DNA of 64,000 bases from Sandaracinaceae bacterium (GCA_017881055.1 JADGRF010000040.1:1-64000), one strand, 5' to 3'. Counted from the stretch's first letter, positions 36,018 through 45,340 are shown. Numbers and translations: made by a program. The notes: generated from the letters alone by a model not told the origin.

Positions 36018-37013
36018 TCAATTCTTGACGGGCATTGCCGAGGCGGGAGCCGTCGGGGCTGCAGCTGCGGGGAGCGCAGGCCCAGCCGGTGTGGCCGTGG
36101 TCGCAGTCGGAGCCGCAGCGACCGGCGTCGCGGCGGCAGCGGGCGCAGCCGGCTTCTTGCATTCCGTTTGTACTTTGATCGTACGCGTGATGTCGTTGAA
36201 CGGCCCGGGCACGGGCGCACCGTTCGCATCTGTCAGCTGCAAATGAAGCGTGTGTTCGCCCTCGGTCAGGTTCTCGATGTAGTGCGGCGTCCAGCCGAGC
36301 ATGTCGCCACCGGAGGCACCGTCGATCGTCACGTGCACGCGGTCGCCCTGCGCGCTCAGCTTGTCGTTCGCGACGTAGAAGTCGAGCAACGCACGCTGGC
36401 CGAGCTCCACGCAGCCCTTCGGGCGACTGTACGTGAGCAGCTTGGCTTTCGGATCGAAGCTGAGTTCCGCTGTCTTCTTTTTGAAGTGAAAGACGACGAA
36501 CGCGAACGCGCCGGGCTCTTTCACCGACTCGTGATGCCCGCGACTCGGAAATGCGCGCAGCACGTGCGTGCCTTCCGGGAGATCATGACCAAGCTCTTTC
36601 TGCATCAGCGCGCGCAGATCGATTGGCTTCGATGCATCGCGAATCGCCATGTACGGCTCGTTGTCCACGATCAGATGCACGTGATTGCCGGGATCGGGCG
36701 CAAGCGCCCAGCTCTTGAGGGCCAGCGTGACTTCGACTTTGTCGGTCTTGAGCACTTGCCCGTTCTTCGGCGCGCGGATCTGCAGCGTCGGTGCGGGGCC
36801 TTCGATCGGCGTGTTCTCGCCGGCCACCACTTGTACGGGGGCCGCGGGTACCGGCGGAGGCGGTTCAGGTGCGGGCGGCGCGGCCGCCGGTGCAGCGACG
36901 AGCGCCGGCGTTGCTTCGCGCGGCGCGTACTCGGCAGCGGGTGCCGGTTCGCTGGCACAAGCGCACAACAAGAAGGGAAGGATCGCGGCGCGGGATACGG
37001 TGCGGGGGAACAT
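36018..37013 (-). CDS. Lipoprotein with Ala/Pro-rich linkers, unknown function
   Basis: This 331-residue protein has a lipoprotein signal ending in LCACASE. A Pro/Ala-rich linker (about 20-70) leads to two beta-rich segments: TLQIRAPKNGQVLKTDKVEVTLALK and later HVTIDGASGGDMLGW with LTEGEHTLHLQLTDANG. These look like immunoglobulin-like or cadherin-like folds, and HVHLIVDNEPYMAIRD with EGTHVLRAFPSRGHHES repeats the same theme. The last 45 residues are again Ala/Pro/Thr. It is likely an outer-membrane or periplasmic structural lipoprotein. It is divergent from glnB and upstream of ubiB on the same strand, 34 bp apart. Confidence 0.75.
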   Translation of the reverse strand: MFPRTVSRAAILPFLLCACASEPAPAAEYAPREATPALVAAPAAAPPAPEPPPPVPAAPVQVVAGENTPIEGPAPTLQIRAPKNGQVLKTDKVEVTLALKSWALAPDPGNHVHLIVDNEPYMAIRDASKPIDLRALMQKELGHDLPEGTHVLRAFPSRGHHESVKEPGAFAFVVFHFKKKTAELSFDPKAKLLTYSRPKGCVELGQRALLDFYVANDKLSAQGDRVHVTIDGASGGDMLGWTPHYIENLTEGEHTLHLQLTDANGAPVPGPFNDITRTIKVQTECKKPAAPAAAATPVAAAPTATTATPAGPALPAAAAPTAPASAMPVKN

Positions 37014-37092
37014 GTCTCACCTCGGGTGCGTTGGTAGGCGACGGTGATAGCCGAGACGCCAGGCAACCCGCAATCCGGCCTGGAAAGCGTAG

Positions 37093-37530
<438 letters not shown>

Positions 37531-37652
37531 CGCGCGCTGGTGGCATTGGCCCGCGGAGTGGGCGAGGCTGCGGTCCGCGGATCGCATGACCCCACCATCC
37601 GTGGGTTGTGACTGAAGCGGCGGTCCAGGCGATCGACTGCACAAGCTACTGA

Positions 37653-37676
37653 AGCGCCGGTTGAAGTTTCGGCGCT
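37653..37676 (+). promoter_or_regulatory. Hairpin in the glnB-glnA spacer
   Basis: AGCGCCG (37653-37659) pairs with CGGCGCT (37670-37676) over a 10-base loop, 48 bp before the glnA ATG. It may be an attenuator or mRNA-stability stem in the glnA leader. No terminator T-tract follows. Confidence 0.4.
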
Positions 37677-37724
37677 CCGGCGATTCGGCACCGAGAAACG
37701 AGGGTTACGTGGGAGATTTGAAGC

Positions 37725-38735
37725 ATGGCAATTAAAGCTGAGTACATCTGGGTTGACGGAACGGAACCGACCAAGCAACTACGCTCGAAGACGAAGATTC
37801 TGCCGGGTCCCGTCAAAGACGTGAAGGCATTGCCCGTCTGGGGCTTCGACGGTTCGAGCACCAATCAGGCCGAAGGCCATGCCTCCGACTGCATCATGAA
37901 GCCGGTGTTCATGTGCCCGGATCCAATCCGCGGCGGTGACAACATCCTCGTCATCACCGAAGTATTCTCGGCCGATGGCAAGCCGCACTCGACCAACACG
38001 CGTGCGCCGCTGCGCGCCGTGGCGGAGAAGTACGCTGCGTTCGAGCCGATGTTCGGCATGGAGCAGGAGTACACGCTGCTCGGTGAAGACGGCCGTCCGC
38101 TCGGCTTCCCCGAGGGTGGTTACCCCGCGCCGCAGGGTCCGTACTACTGCAGCGTCGGCGCGAGCACCGCGTTCGGTCGCGAGATCGTCGAAAAGCACAT
38201 GGACGCATGCTTGGCTGCCGGTCTGAAGTTCGCCGGCATCAACGGCGAGGTCATGCCGGGTCAGTGGGAGTACCAGATCGGCGTTGCCGGCATCCTCGAA
38301 GTTGGCGACCACCTGCACCTCGCGCGCTGGCTGATGCAGCGGATCGCGGAAGATCACGGTGTGTCGGTGACGCTCGATGCGAAGCCGGTCAAGGGCGATT
38401 GGAACGGCACCGGTTGTCACACCAACTACTCGACCAAAGAGATGCGCGCCGACGGCGGTATGAAGGCGATTCTCGCGGCCTGCGAGAAGTTCGGTCCCCG
38501 CGCCGACCTGCACATCGCGAACTACGGTGCCGGCATCGAAGAGCGCCTCACTGGCAAGCACGAGACCGCTTCGTACAAGCAGTTCTCGTTCGGCGTCGGC
38601 AACCGTGGCGCTTCGATCCGTATCCCGCTCGCGTGCGAGCAGGAGGGGAAGGGCTACCTCGAGGATCGTCGCCCCTGCGCGAACTGCGATCCGTATGTGG
38701 TGGCTCGCCTGATCGTCGAGACCACCTGCGGGTGA
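37725..38735 (+). CDS. glnII: Type II (eukaryote-like) glutamine synthetase
   Basis: This 336-residue enzyme makes glutamine from glutamate and ammonia with ATP. Its length and motifs are of GSII, the short form found in eukaryotes and some bacteria, rather than the 470-residue GSI: WGFDGSSTNQAEG, FGMEQEYTLL, GPYYCSVGA, INGEVMPGQWEYQIG, HTNYSTKEMR and NRGASIRIP. The active-site Glu residues fall in these motifs. GSII lacks the adenylylation loop of GSI. It follows glnB by 194 bp. The last codons (IVETTCG) are encoded by DNA that closely resembles the inverted copy of the palindromic repeat that follows the stop. No other glutamine synthetase is seen in the window. Confidence 0.95.
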   Translation: MAIKAEYIWVDGTEPTKQLRSKTKILPGPVKDVKALPVWGFDGSSTNQAEGHASDCIMKPVFMCPDPIRGGDNILVITEVFSADGKPHSTNTRAPLRAVAEKYAAFEPMFGMEQEYTLLGEDGRPLGFPEGGYPAPQGPYYCSVGASTAFGREIVEKHMDACLAAGLKFAGINGEVMPGQWEYQIGVAGILEVGDHLHLARWLMQRIAEDHGVSVTLDAKPVKGDWNGTGCHTNYSTKEMRADGGMKAILAACEKFGPRADLHIANYGAGIEERLTGKHETASYKQFSFGVGNRGASIRIPLACEQEGKGYLEDRRPCANCDPYVVARLIVETTCG

Positions 38736-39131
38736 CCTGGGGATGACATACGCGCAGGTCGTCTCGACGACCTGGGGATGACATACGCGCAGGTCGTCTC
38801 GACGACCTGGGGATGACATACGCGCAGGTCGTCTCGACGACCTGGGGATGACATACGCGCAGGTCGTCTCGACGACCTGCGGCTGACCGACACGCTCGGT
38901 TAGACAGCGGCCTCCGGATCGGCACTTTGCCAGTTCGGGGGCCGTCGTCGTTTCGCTCGTGTTCGTACGCGGCTGGCTTTCAGTGGCAGCGGATCTCGCG
39001 CAAGTCTGTTTGACGCCCTCCGCGCGGGTCGGCTAGCATCGAAAAATGTGTCCGCGCGGGCCGTTTTCGCAGGCCTCGGCTCGGGGTTCGCTGCTGCGGG
39101 CTTCATCGGTGAACGCGCGGCGCGGCTAAAC
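38736..39131 (+). other. glnA-psd intergenic region
   Basis: This holds the four-copy palindromic array (38755-38879) and then about 250 bp with no gene that I can support. An open frame extends from GTG 39048 into psd, so part of this stretch may be an N-terminal extension of Psd. No promoter boxes could be fixed. Confidence 0.6.
38755..38879. repeat. 35-bp palindromic tandem repeat array after glnA
   Basis: Four identical 20-bp palindromes (CAGGTCGTC-TC-GACGACCTG) start at 38755, 38790, 38825 and 38860. Each is separated by the same 15-base linker GGGATGACATACGCG. A partial linker copy also follows the glnA stop at 38740. On the minus strand the hairpin is followed by CGCGTATGTCATCC, like the GGGTATGT tail of the other hairpin elements. 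Confidence 0.9.
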
Positions 39132-40016
39132 ATGCCTATTCGTCCCTCTCGCGTCGCTGCCGCTTCGCTCAACGTGTTGCCCCGCAAAGGCATCAGTCGA
39201 GTGCTCGGCAAGGTTGCACGGGTTTCCGCACCGAAGTCGCTCCTGCGCGCGGCCATGCAGGTGTATTGCCGTGCGTACTCCGTGGATCTCGCCGACTTCA
39301 TCGTTCCGGCGCAGGGCTTCGCTTCGTTCGACGCGTTCTTCACGCGTCAGCTGCGCCCGGGTTTGCGCCCGCTCGACGCCGATCCGCACGCGCTACTGTC
39401 ACCGGCAGACGGCCTGATCGCCGAGCTCGGCCCCATCGACGTGGGCTGCACGCTGCGCGTAAAGGGGCGTAACTACACGGTCGGTGAGCTGATCGGCGAC
39501 GAACGCGCCGCCAGCGTCTATGCCGGCGGCAACTTCGTGATCGTGTACTTGTCGCCACGTGACTACCACCGCGTGCACGCGCCGGTTACCGGGCGCGTGC
39601 GTTCGTTGCGACATGTGCCTGGGACCCTGTTCCCCGTGAACGACATCGGCCTCGAGCACGTGCCGCGCCTGTTCGCGCGCAACGAGCGCGTCGTGGTCGA
39701 GCAAGAGAGCGCGCAACACGGTGCGGTCGCCACGGTGATGGTCGGCGCGATCGGTGTCGGCCGCATCACACTGAGCTTCGACGACGACGTCGTGACCAAC
39801 GACGGCACCGAGTTCGGCGAGCGCGTGTACTCGGAGCACGACGCACCCGTGCTGGAGCGTGGTGCGGAGCTCGGAGCGTTCCATCTCGGGTCTACCGCCA
39901 TCGTGTTCACTGGTCCGGCGTCGGGATTGTCGTTCGTCCGGCATGTCGGCGAGTCCGTGCGTTTCGGTGAGGCGCTGCTTCGTCAGCAGCAAACACGGAG
40001 CAACAGCGAGGTATGA
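39132..40016 (+). CDS. psd: Phosphatidylserine decarboxylase proenzyme
   Basis: From ATG 39132 the protein has 294 residues. It decarboxylates phosphatidylserine to phosphatidylethanolamine at the membrane. The signature LGST motif (FHLGSTAIVF) provides the Ser that becomes the pyruvoyl cofactor after self-cleavage. YLSPRDYHRVHAPV and DGLIAELG are also typical. GTG 39048 would add 28 residues. ATG 39132 is preferred because the family N-terminus (LNVLPRKGISRVLG) follows it closely. Neither start has a clear ribosome-binding site. The stop overlaps the start of the methyltransferase gene (ATGA). Confidence 0.93.
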   Translation: MPIRPSRVAAASLNVLPRKGISRVLGKVARVSAPKSLLRAAMQVYCRAYSVDLADFIVPAQGFASFDAFFTRQLRPGLRPLDADPHALLSPADGLIAELGPIDVGCTLRVKGRNYTVGELIGDERAASVYAGGNFVIVYLSPRDYHRVHAPVTGRVRSLRHVPGTLFPVNDIGLEHVPRLFARNERVVVEQESAQHGAVATVMVGAIGVGRITLSFDDDVVTNDGTEFGERVYSEHDAPVLERGAELGAFHLGSTAIVFTGPASGLSFVRHVGESVRFGEALLRQQQTRSNSEV

Positions 40017-41884
40017 CGGACGACCTCGGCATGCGCAAAGCCGGGCGCAGACGGCGTACGACTCGTCGCTTGACGCGTCGTGCGATCCGCGTGCCCGGTG
40101 ATGACGTGCCGCGTCAGAGCAAAGTGGGCGACGACGAGACTGGCCTCGACGGCGACGAGCATGAGCACGACGCTCCGGCCACCGAGACCGCCGACAGCGG
40201 CGACCGTCCTTCGGTCGACATGTTGGACGTCGATCTCGAGGTCGACGGCGAACAACCGTTCTCGGGCGTAGTGCTGGCGCCGCCGCGTGCGCCGATTTCG
40301 CTGGCGCCCCCGCTTGCTGTGAGCCTGCCGAAGGCTGTCGCGATGCACGCCAGTGTGCCGTTTCCCGTGCCGGGACCGGCGACAGCTGCATCGCTGCCAC
40401 CGCCGGCGCCGTTGTCCGTGCCGCCACCGGCGACGACGTCGGTTCCTCCGCCGGCTCTCGACGCGTTGCCGCCCGAGCGCGAACGACGTGACTCGGTGCC
40501 CGATGAGAAGACCAATCCGCAGATTCGGCTCGCGCGCTCGCATCCGCCTGCGACGTCGCATCCGCCGCGGGTCCCGAACGAGGAAGCCGATCTCGACACC
40601 AATCCTCGCATCCCGATCGAGGTGGAAGAAGAGTCGTCGGTGATCGTGACGCGCTCGCGGGTGATCACGGACCGACTCGCTGGCGAATACGACGACGATA
40701 TCGTGCCCACGCGGCCCAGCAGGTTGCCACCGGCGTCCGTCGAAGTCGACGACATCGAGCCGATCGATCTCGACGACGAAGCTGCGGGTAAGCTCGAGCT
40801 TCCGGCGTTGCCGGGGCAAGGCGTTGCGGCCCGGCCCGGCGAAGGGCAGCGTTCGTCGAAGGCGCCGCCGCCGCCGATGTCGATTGCGCCGAGGCTGCCT
40901 CCGCGTAAAGCCGGCGCGAATGTGTCCGTCACCCCCATGCCGCCGGCAGCTGCATCGCAGGCTCCGCAACCTCCGGCGATGACGCAGAAAGCGCCGCCGC
41001 CCCCGCCACCCGGTACGCCGAAGAAGTCGACAGCACCCGTGGCGCCGGCCGCCGGGGCGCCGAAGCAGAAGCGGCGTTCTTGGTGGGAAGACTTCTTCTC
41101 GGACGACTACCTGCACAGCGTGATCCGGCCCACGGCGGCTCAGATCTCGGGGCAGGTCGACTTCATCGAGAGCAGCCTCGGCCTCAGCAAAGGGCAGACG
41201 GTCCTCGACGTTGGCTGCGGTCTCGGGTTGCATGCGCTCGAGCTCGCGCGGCGCGGTTACCTGGTGGTAGGTCTCGATCTTTCGCTACCCATGATCACGC
41301 GCGCCGCCGAAGCGGCGCAGCAGGAAGGCCTGCGCATCAACTTCCTGCACAGCGATCTTCGCGAGATCGGCTTTCAGGGAATGTTCGACGCGATCGTCTG
41401 CGTCGGCACGACGTTCGGATTCTTCGACGACGACACCAACCGCGACGTGCTCGCGCGCCTGTGCGCGTCACTGAAGCCGGGTGGTCGGTTGCTGCTCGAT
41501 GTCGTGAATCGTGACCACGTGATCTCGTCGCAACCGAACCTGGTGTGGTTCGAGGGCGACGGCTGCGTCGTCATGGAAGAAAGCGACGTCAACTACTTCT
41601 CGTCGCGCTTGGTCGTGAAGCGCACGATGATGCGCGACGACGGAAGGCAGAGCGAAGCCGAGTACTCGCTGCGCTTGTACGCGCTGCATGAGCTCGGTCA
41701 GATCATGCAGCAGGCGGGCTTCCGCGTGAACGAGGTCAGCGGTCAAGAAGCGACGCGCGGCGTGTTCTTTGGTTCGTGCTCGGTTCGCATCATCATGCTG
41801 GCCGAGCGTCGCGCGAAAGTGCCGAACGGATCCGTCGTTGCGGCGCCTCCGGAAGAATCCAGCTCGGACAGCGGCAAGTCGTAG
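40013..41884 (+). CDS. SAM-dependent methyltransferase with long disordered N-terminal region
   Basis: This 623-residue protein overlaps the psd stop by four bases. Residues 1-350 are low-complexity: Arg-rich start, acidic middle and many Pro/Ala runs (PPPAPLSVPPP, APPPPMSIAP, APPPPPPGTP). Residues about 355-600 form a class I methyltransferase: WWEDFFSDDYLH, TVLDVGCGLGLHALELARRG (motif I), GLDLSLPMI, FDAIVCVGTTFGFFDD and LKPGGRLLLDVV. The core resembles small-molecule methyltransferases such as those acting on glycine or lipids. Coupling to psd hints at phosphatidylethanolamine N-methylation, but PmtA-type features are not certain. The 350-residue tail is unusual for such an enzyme and may tether it to a partner. 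Confidence 0.85.
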   Translation: MTDDLGMRKAGRRRRTTRRLTRRAIRVPGDDVPRQSKVGDDETGLDGDEHEHDAPATETADSGDRPSVDMLDVDLEVDGEQPFSGVVLAPPRAPISLAPPLAVSLPKAVAMHASVPFPVPGPATAASLPPPAPLSVPPPATTSVPPPALDALPPERERRDSVPDEKTNPQIRLARSHPPATSHPPRVPNEEADLDTNPRIPIEVEEESSVIVTRSRVITDRLAGEYDDDIVPTRPSRLPPASVEVDDIEPIDLDDEAAGKLELPALPGQGVAARPGEGQRSSKAPPPPMSIAPRLPPRKAGANVSVTPMPPAAASQAPQPPAMTQKAPPPPPPGTPKKSTAPVAPAAGAPKQKRRSWWEDFFSDDYLHSVIRPTAAQISGQVDFIESSLGLSKGQTVLDVGCGLGLHALELARRGYLVVGLDLSLPMITRAAEAAQQEGLRINFLHSDLREIGFQGMFDAIVCVGTTFGFFDDDTNRDVLARLCASLKPGGRLLLDVVNRDHVISSQPNLVWFEGDGCVVMEESDVNYFSSRLVVKRTMMRDDGRQSEAEYSLRLYALHELGQIMQQAGFRVNEVSGQEATRGVFFGSCSVRIIMLAERRAKVPNGSVVAAPPEESSSDSGKS

Positions 41885-41901
41885 CCGAATCGTAGACGAG
41901 G

Positions 41902-42555
41902 CTACTGCTTGCTCGTGGAGTCGCTCGGGTCGAGCGTGCCTTCGAGCGAATAGTGCGCCATGCAGGGCAGAGTGAGGTAGCTGCCGCCGTTAGCTGCAAG
42001 CACGGCCGAGCAGTCCGCGCCCGCGGCGACCGTGACTTCGATCGTGTTGTCGCCCGAGAGATCGGCGCCGCGACCCGCGTCTTCCTCGACTACGCCGCCG
42101 TCGATCGAACGCATGCGATGCAGCGTGCCGAAGATGCTCTCTGTCGTGAGCAGCGTGCAGTTGGTCTTCTTGAGATCGAAATCGGGTTGATTGGTGAAGA
42201 AGTCCGACGGCTGCAGATTCGTCTTCGCCATCGTCTGCGGGCCGAGGTTGTTCGAGGCTTCGGTCACGAAACGATACGAGCCATCGTCGCGCAGCACGCC
42301 GGTGGACGCGGGGCCTTTTGCGATCTGCCAGTTGATGACGCCGTCGGAGTCACGGATCGCCGCGGTGAACGTGAGTGGGTTTTGCGTGGGCAGCCCGGCG
42401 CCGCAGCTGTTCTCGATCAGCGTCCCGGTGATCGCGTATTCGCCGACGAGCACACCCGGCGCCGTCTCCTGCTTCTTCATGCAGCCGAGGGACGACAGCG
42501 CGAGTGCGGTGAGCACGATCGCGAGAATTCGGAAGCGAATGCTGCGGCTGGGCAT
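41902..42555 (-). CDS. Lipoprotein of unknown function
   Basis: This 217-residue lipoprotein starts at ATG 42555 with a signal ending in LSSLGCMKK. The mature part is beta-strand rich (GEYAITGTLIENSCGAG, LTFTAAIRDSDGVINWQIA, NTIEVTVAAGADC) with seven cysteines that may form disulfides. I recognise no family. The Gly/Ser-rich style and the closing YSLEGTLDP resemble many exported Myxococcota proteins. It converges with the methyltransferase gene. Its promoter must lie in or next to the four-copy hairpin array at 42607-42766. Confidence 0.7.
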   Translation of the reverse strand: MPSRSIRFRILAIVLTALALSSLGCMKKQETAPGVLVGEYAITGTLIENSCGAGLPTQNPLTFTAAIRDSDGVINWQIAKGPASTGVLRDDGSYRFVTEASNNLGPQTMAKTNLQPSDFFTNQPDFDLKKTNCTLLTTESIFGTLHRMRSIDGGVVEEDAGRGADLSGDNTIEVTVAAGADCSAVLAANGGSYLTLPCMAHYSLEGTLDPSDSTSKQ

Positions 42556-42606
42556 GTCCGAGAGCTAAACGCTCCCGGGCTCACCCGTCAAAAAATGCGC
42601 CGCTCC

Positions 42607-42766
42607 GCCGAGAGCCGCAGGCTGCTCGGCGGGTATTTCGCTACTTGGCCGAGAGCCGCAGGCTGCTCGGCGGGTATTTCGCTACTTGGCCGAGAGCCGC
42701 AGGCTGCTCGGCGGGTATTTCGCTACTTGGCCGAGAGCCGCAGGCTGCTCGGCGGGTATGTGATTA
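42607..42766 (+). repeat. Four-copy 41-bp hairpin element array
   Basis: Copies begin at 42607, 42648, 42689 and 42730. Each has outer stem GCCGAG with CTCGGC, core AGCC-GCA-GGCT and a bulged G, then the tail GGGTATTTCGCTACTTG. The last copy has the variant tail GGGTATGTGATTAAGG, which contains the TAA stop of the minus-strand TSP3 gene. The spacers are identical, so this is not a CRISPR. Confidence 0.92.
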
Positions 42767-44293
42767 AGGTTTGCCAGCCGCCTTGGGCGCAGTAGCACCG
42801 TGCGTCGGAGCGGGAGGGCCGCCCTCTTCGGGGCAGCCGTCGTCGTCCTCGAAGCCGTCTTTGTCTTCGGCTTGATCGGGACACTGATCCTGATCGTCGG
42901 GGATGCCGTCGCCATCGAAGTCGACTTCGGGGCAGCCGTCGTCGTCGCCGAAGCCGTCGGTGTCCTCGGGCTGGTCCGGACACTTGTCCTTGGAGTCCTC
43001 GATGCCGTCGCGGTCGCGGTCGTCGTCGGGGCAGCCGTCGTCGTCACGATCGCCGTCTTTGTCTTCGGCTTGATCGGGGCACGAGTCGTAGCCGTCGAGG
43101 ATGCCGTCGTTGTCGTTGTCCTTGTCGGGACAGCCGTCTTGATCTTGGAAGCCGTCCGGATCCTCGGGATCGTTCGGACACTTGTCCTGCGCGTCGGGGA
43201 TGCCGTCGCCGTCGTTGTCGGTGTCGGGACAACCGTCGTCATCGAGGTAACCGTCTTTGTCTTCCGGCTCGGTGGGGCAGGCATCGACGTTGTCACCGAT
43301 GCCGTCGCCGTCGCTGTCGATGCCGGCCGGCTGGTACGCAGCACCCGCGATGATGCGGAACACAGGTGTACCGACGCCGGAGAGCACGCCGGCACCGCCG
43401 CCCGCCTGGAACACGAAGTCCCCCTGCGTGAGCTTGCCGCCGAGGCGCCACTCGATCGGATTGCCGTCGGTGTTGCGGTTGAAGCGCGTCGCGCCCGCGA
43501 CTTCGCTGACGACTGCGAGCAGCGAGGTCACGTCGAAGCCCGCTGCGACGCCGTACGTCATCTCCGAGCCGGTCGTCGTGGAAAGCAGCTGACGCTCCGG
43601 GCGGAACGCGCCGCCGAGGTTCGCGCCGAAGCGAAGACGAGCCATTCGATACTCGGCCGCGAGATTCGCGCCGGCCGTGACGCCGTCGTCGCCGATGTTG
43701 TGACCTTTGGCGATCGCATTGCCGAGCGGCAGCGTCATGTAACCGATGCCAGCGAGCAGGAACCCTTTGGTGCCTTCACCGGCCAAGCGCACCTTCGCGG
43801 ACAAGCGCGGGTCGCCGACGCCGAACGCGCTGCCACCGCGGATGTCGACGTACGGCTGGCTGAGCGCAGGACCCGTGCTCGCGTGGTAGCTGTCACCGGT
43901 CGTGTACACGAGCGGCAGGAGCAGACCGAACTGCACGCGCTGCCACATGGTCAGCGTGCCGCCGAAGTAGCTCGCCAGCTGCATCTTCACGATGTCGCGC
44001 TTGGAAGCTTCGAGCGAGCAGTTGCTGGTGTTGCCACCTGGGCACTTCGCTTCGTAGATCACGAACGGGCGATGCGCGTAATCGACGACGATTTCTGCGC
44101 TCGGCGTCACGTGACCGCCGACCATCGCGCCATCGACCTGCAGATAGTTGCCGGCACCGACCGCTGGCACGAAGCGGTTGGTAGAGACCTGTTGATTGGG
44201 GACCTTCTGAGCGTGCGCGGTACCGGTCCCTGAAGGACCGAGCATCACGCAACCCAGGCACAATCCGATTAGGAAGCCGAGCCTTCCGCGCAT
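42764..44293 (-). CDS. Outer-membrane protein with thrombospondin type 3 repeats
   Basis: This 509-residue exported protein starts at ATG 44293 with AGGAG upstream and has a signal ending in TAHAQ. Residues about 40-320 are amphipathic strands typical of a beta-barrel (FGLLLPLVYTTGDSYH, FGVGDPRLSAKVRL, TYGVAAGFDVTSLLAV). Residues 325-490 form Ca-binding thrombospondin type 3 repeats (DSDGDGIGDNVDACP, DNDGDGIPDAQDKCP and similar). Relatives usually end in an OmpA-like peptidoglycan-binding domain. Here only PAPTHGATAPKAAGKP follows and the stop falls inside the hairpin array, so the domain may have been lost. It is upstream of, and divergent in direction from nothing: the same-strand tonB operon ends 238 bp before it. 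Confidence 0.88.
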   Translation of the reverse strand: MRGRLGFLIGLCLGCVMLGPSGTGTAHAQKVPNQQVSTNRFVPAVGAGNYLQVDGAMVGGHVTPSAEIVVDYAHRPFVIYEAKCPGGNTSNCSLEASKRDIVKMQLASYFGGTLTMWQRVQFGLLLPLVYTTGDSYHASTGPALSQPYVDIRGGSAFGVGDPRLSAKVRLAGEGTKGFLLAGIGYMTLPLGNAIAKGHNIGDDGVTAGANLAAEYRMARLRFGANLGGAFRPERQLLSTTTGSEMTYGVAAGFDVTSLLAVVSEVAGATRFNRNTDGNPIEWRLGGKLTQGDFVFQAGGGAGVLSGVGTPVFRIIAGAAYQPAGIDSDGDGIGDNVDACPTEPEDKDGYLDDDGCPDTDNDGDGIPDAQDKCPNDPEDPDGFQDQDGCPDKDNDNDGILDGYDSCPDQAEDKDGDRDDDGCPDDDRDRDGIEDSKDKCPDQPEDTDGFGDDDGCPEVDFDGDGIPDDQDQCPDQAEDKDGFEDDDGCPEEGGPPAPTHGATAPKAAGKP

Positions 44294-44530
44294 CCGTTTC
44301 TCCTGCCGCAGCCGTCCGATGGAATGGGAAAGGCGAACCCCGCAGAGGGCCGTGCTCGCCCACGCTTCCCCACGATTTTATGGACCGCGTCGGCGGTGAT
44401 AGTCGCACCGAAACCTTCGCGCTTGCAACGCAAACCGGAAATTCCCGTAGCTCCGGGCGGCGACGTGCGAGGATCTGCACCGGACGTAAAACCTGCTGCG
44501 GTCAGCGCGTCACGGGTGGGTAACTCGCGC

Positions 44531-45340
44531 TCAGTACCCGACCTCGAAGTCGCAGTCGTAACGGATGTCGCTTGCCACGGGTTTTCCTTCGCGATCGAGC
44601 GGCGGTTGCCAGCGGCGCATGCGGAGGATCTTCGTGCACGCGGCCCCGAAGCCGTAGTCGCCCGTTTCTTTGATCACATGGATGTTACCGGTCTGGCCGT
44701 CGGCTTGGATGCGCACGCGCAGATGCGCCGAGCCCGAGACACCCTGCGCGCGAGCACGCGGCGGGTAGTTCTTCTCGAGCAAGTCGTTCATGTCGCCCGG
44801 AGGAATCGGTTTGCGTGACAGCGAACCTTCGGGCACCACGACTGCTGCCACGATCGGACCGCCCGAGCCGGCGCGATCGCGACCCGTCACGGTGGCGATT
44901 CGGCCGACGGGACCATGCAAGGCCTGACCGTTGCCGACAGCCGTGCTCCATGACGAAGCACCTGCCGTCTCGGTGAAGCCGCCAAAATCGACGGGCGCCT
45001 CGGCGGCAGCTGCCTTGGGCGGATCGGGCGTGGGTGTTGGTGTTGGTGGAGGCAGCGCTGCCTTCGGCGCAGCGCGCGGCTTTTCCGGCTCGGGCTCCGG
45101 CGCCTTGGGTTTCTCGGGCTCCGGCGCCGGAGGCGGCGGTGGCGGCGGTTCCGGCTCGATCACCTCGAGCTCCACCGGCTGATGCGCAAAGATCTGCTGG
45201 GGCGTGGGCATGTAGCCGAGCACGCCGAGCACCAGCATGTGCGCGCCGATGCTCATGAGCGCGATGCCCACGCCGCGTGCAGCTGATGGCTGCGCTGCCG
45301 ATACGGTGCGCGAGCTCAGGGTACTCACTTCGTGGATCAC
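44531..45340 (-). CDS. tonB: TonB energy-transducing protein
   Basis: This 269-residue protein has an N-terminal membrane anchor (about 24-44, GIALMSIGAHMLVLGVLGY), a Pro/Glu/Lys-rich periplasmic spacer (PEPPPPPPPAPEPEKP) and a TonB C-terminal domain (NYPPRARAQGVSGSAHLRVRIQADG, followed by MRRWQPPLDREGKP). It carries energy from ExbB-ExbD to outer-membrane receptors. Its start overlaps the exbD stop by four bases, so the genes are translationally coupled. The operon order is exbB-exbD-tonB on the minus strand. No TonB-dependent receptor gene is nearby, so it likely serves receptors elsewhere in the genome. Confidence 0.92.
   Translation of the reverse strand: MIHEVSTLSSRTVSAAQPSAARGVGIALMSIGAHMLVLGVLGYMPTPQQIFAHQPVELEVIEPEPPPPPPPAPEPEKPKAPEPEPEKPRAAPKAALPPPTPTPTPDPPKAAAAEAPVDFGGFTETAGASSWSTAVGNGQALHGPVGRIATVTGRDRAGSGGPIVAAVVVPEGSLSRKPIPPGDMNDLLEKNYPPRARAQGVSGSAHLRVRIQADGQTGNIHVIKETGDYGFGAACTKILRMRRWQPPLDREGKPVASDIRYDCDFEVGY

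Noticed and set aside
36000-36229. N-terminal extension of UbiB
   Set aside because: It is Pro/Arg-rich, overlaps the end of the upstream lipoprotein gene and has no conservation with UbiB.
38755-38879. CRISPR array after glnA
   Set aside because: The repeats are palindromic and the spacers between them are identical, with no cas genes nearby. This is a tandem repeat and not a CRISPR.
42607-42766. CRISPR array at 42.6 kb
   Set aside because: Unit and spacer are both constant at 41 bp. No unique spacers exist.
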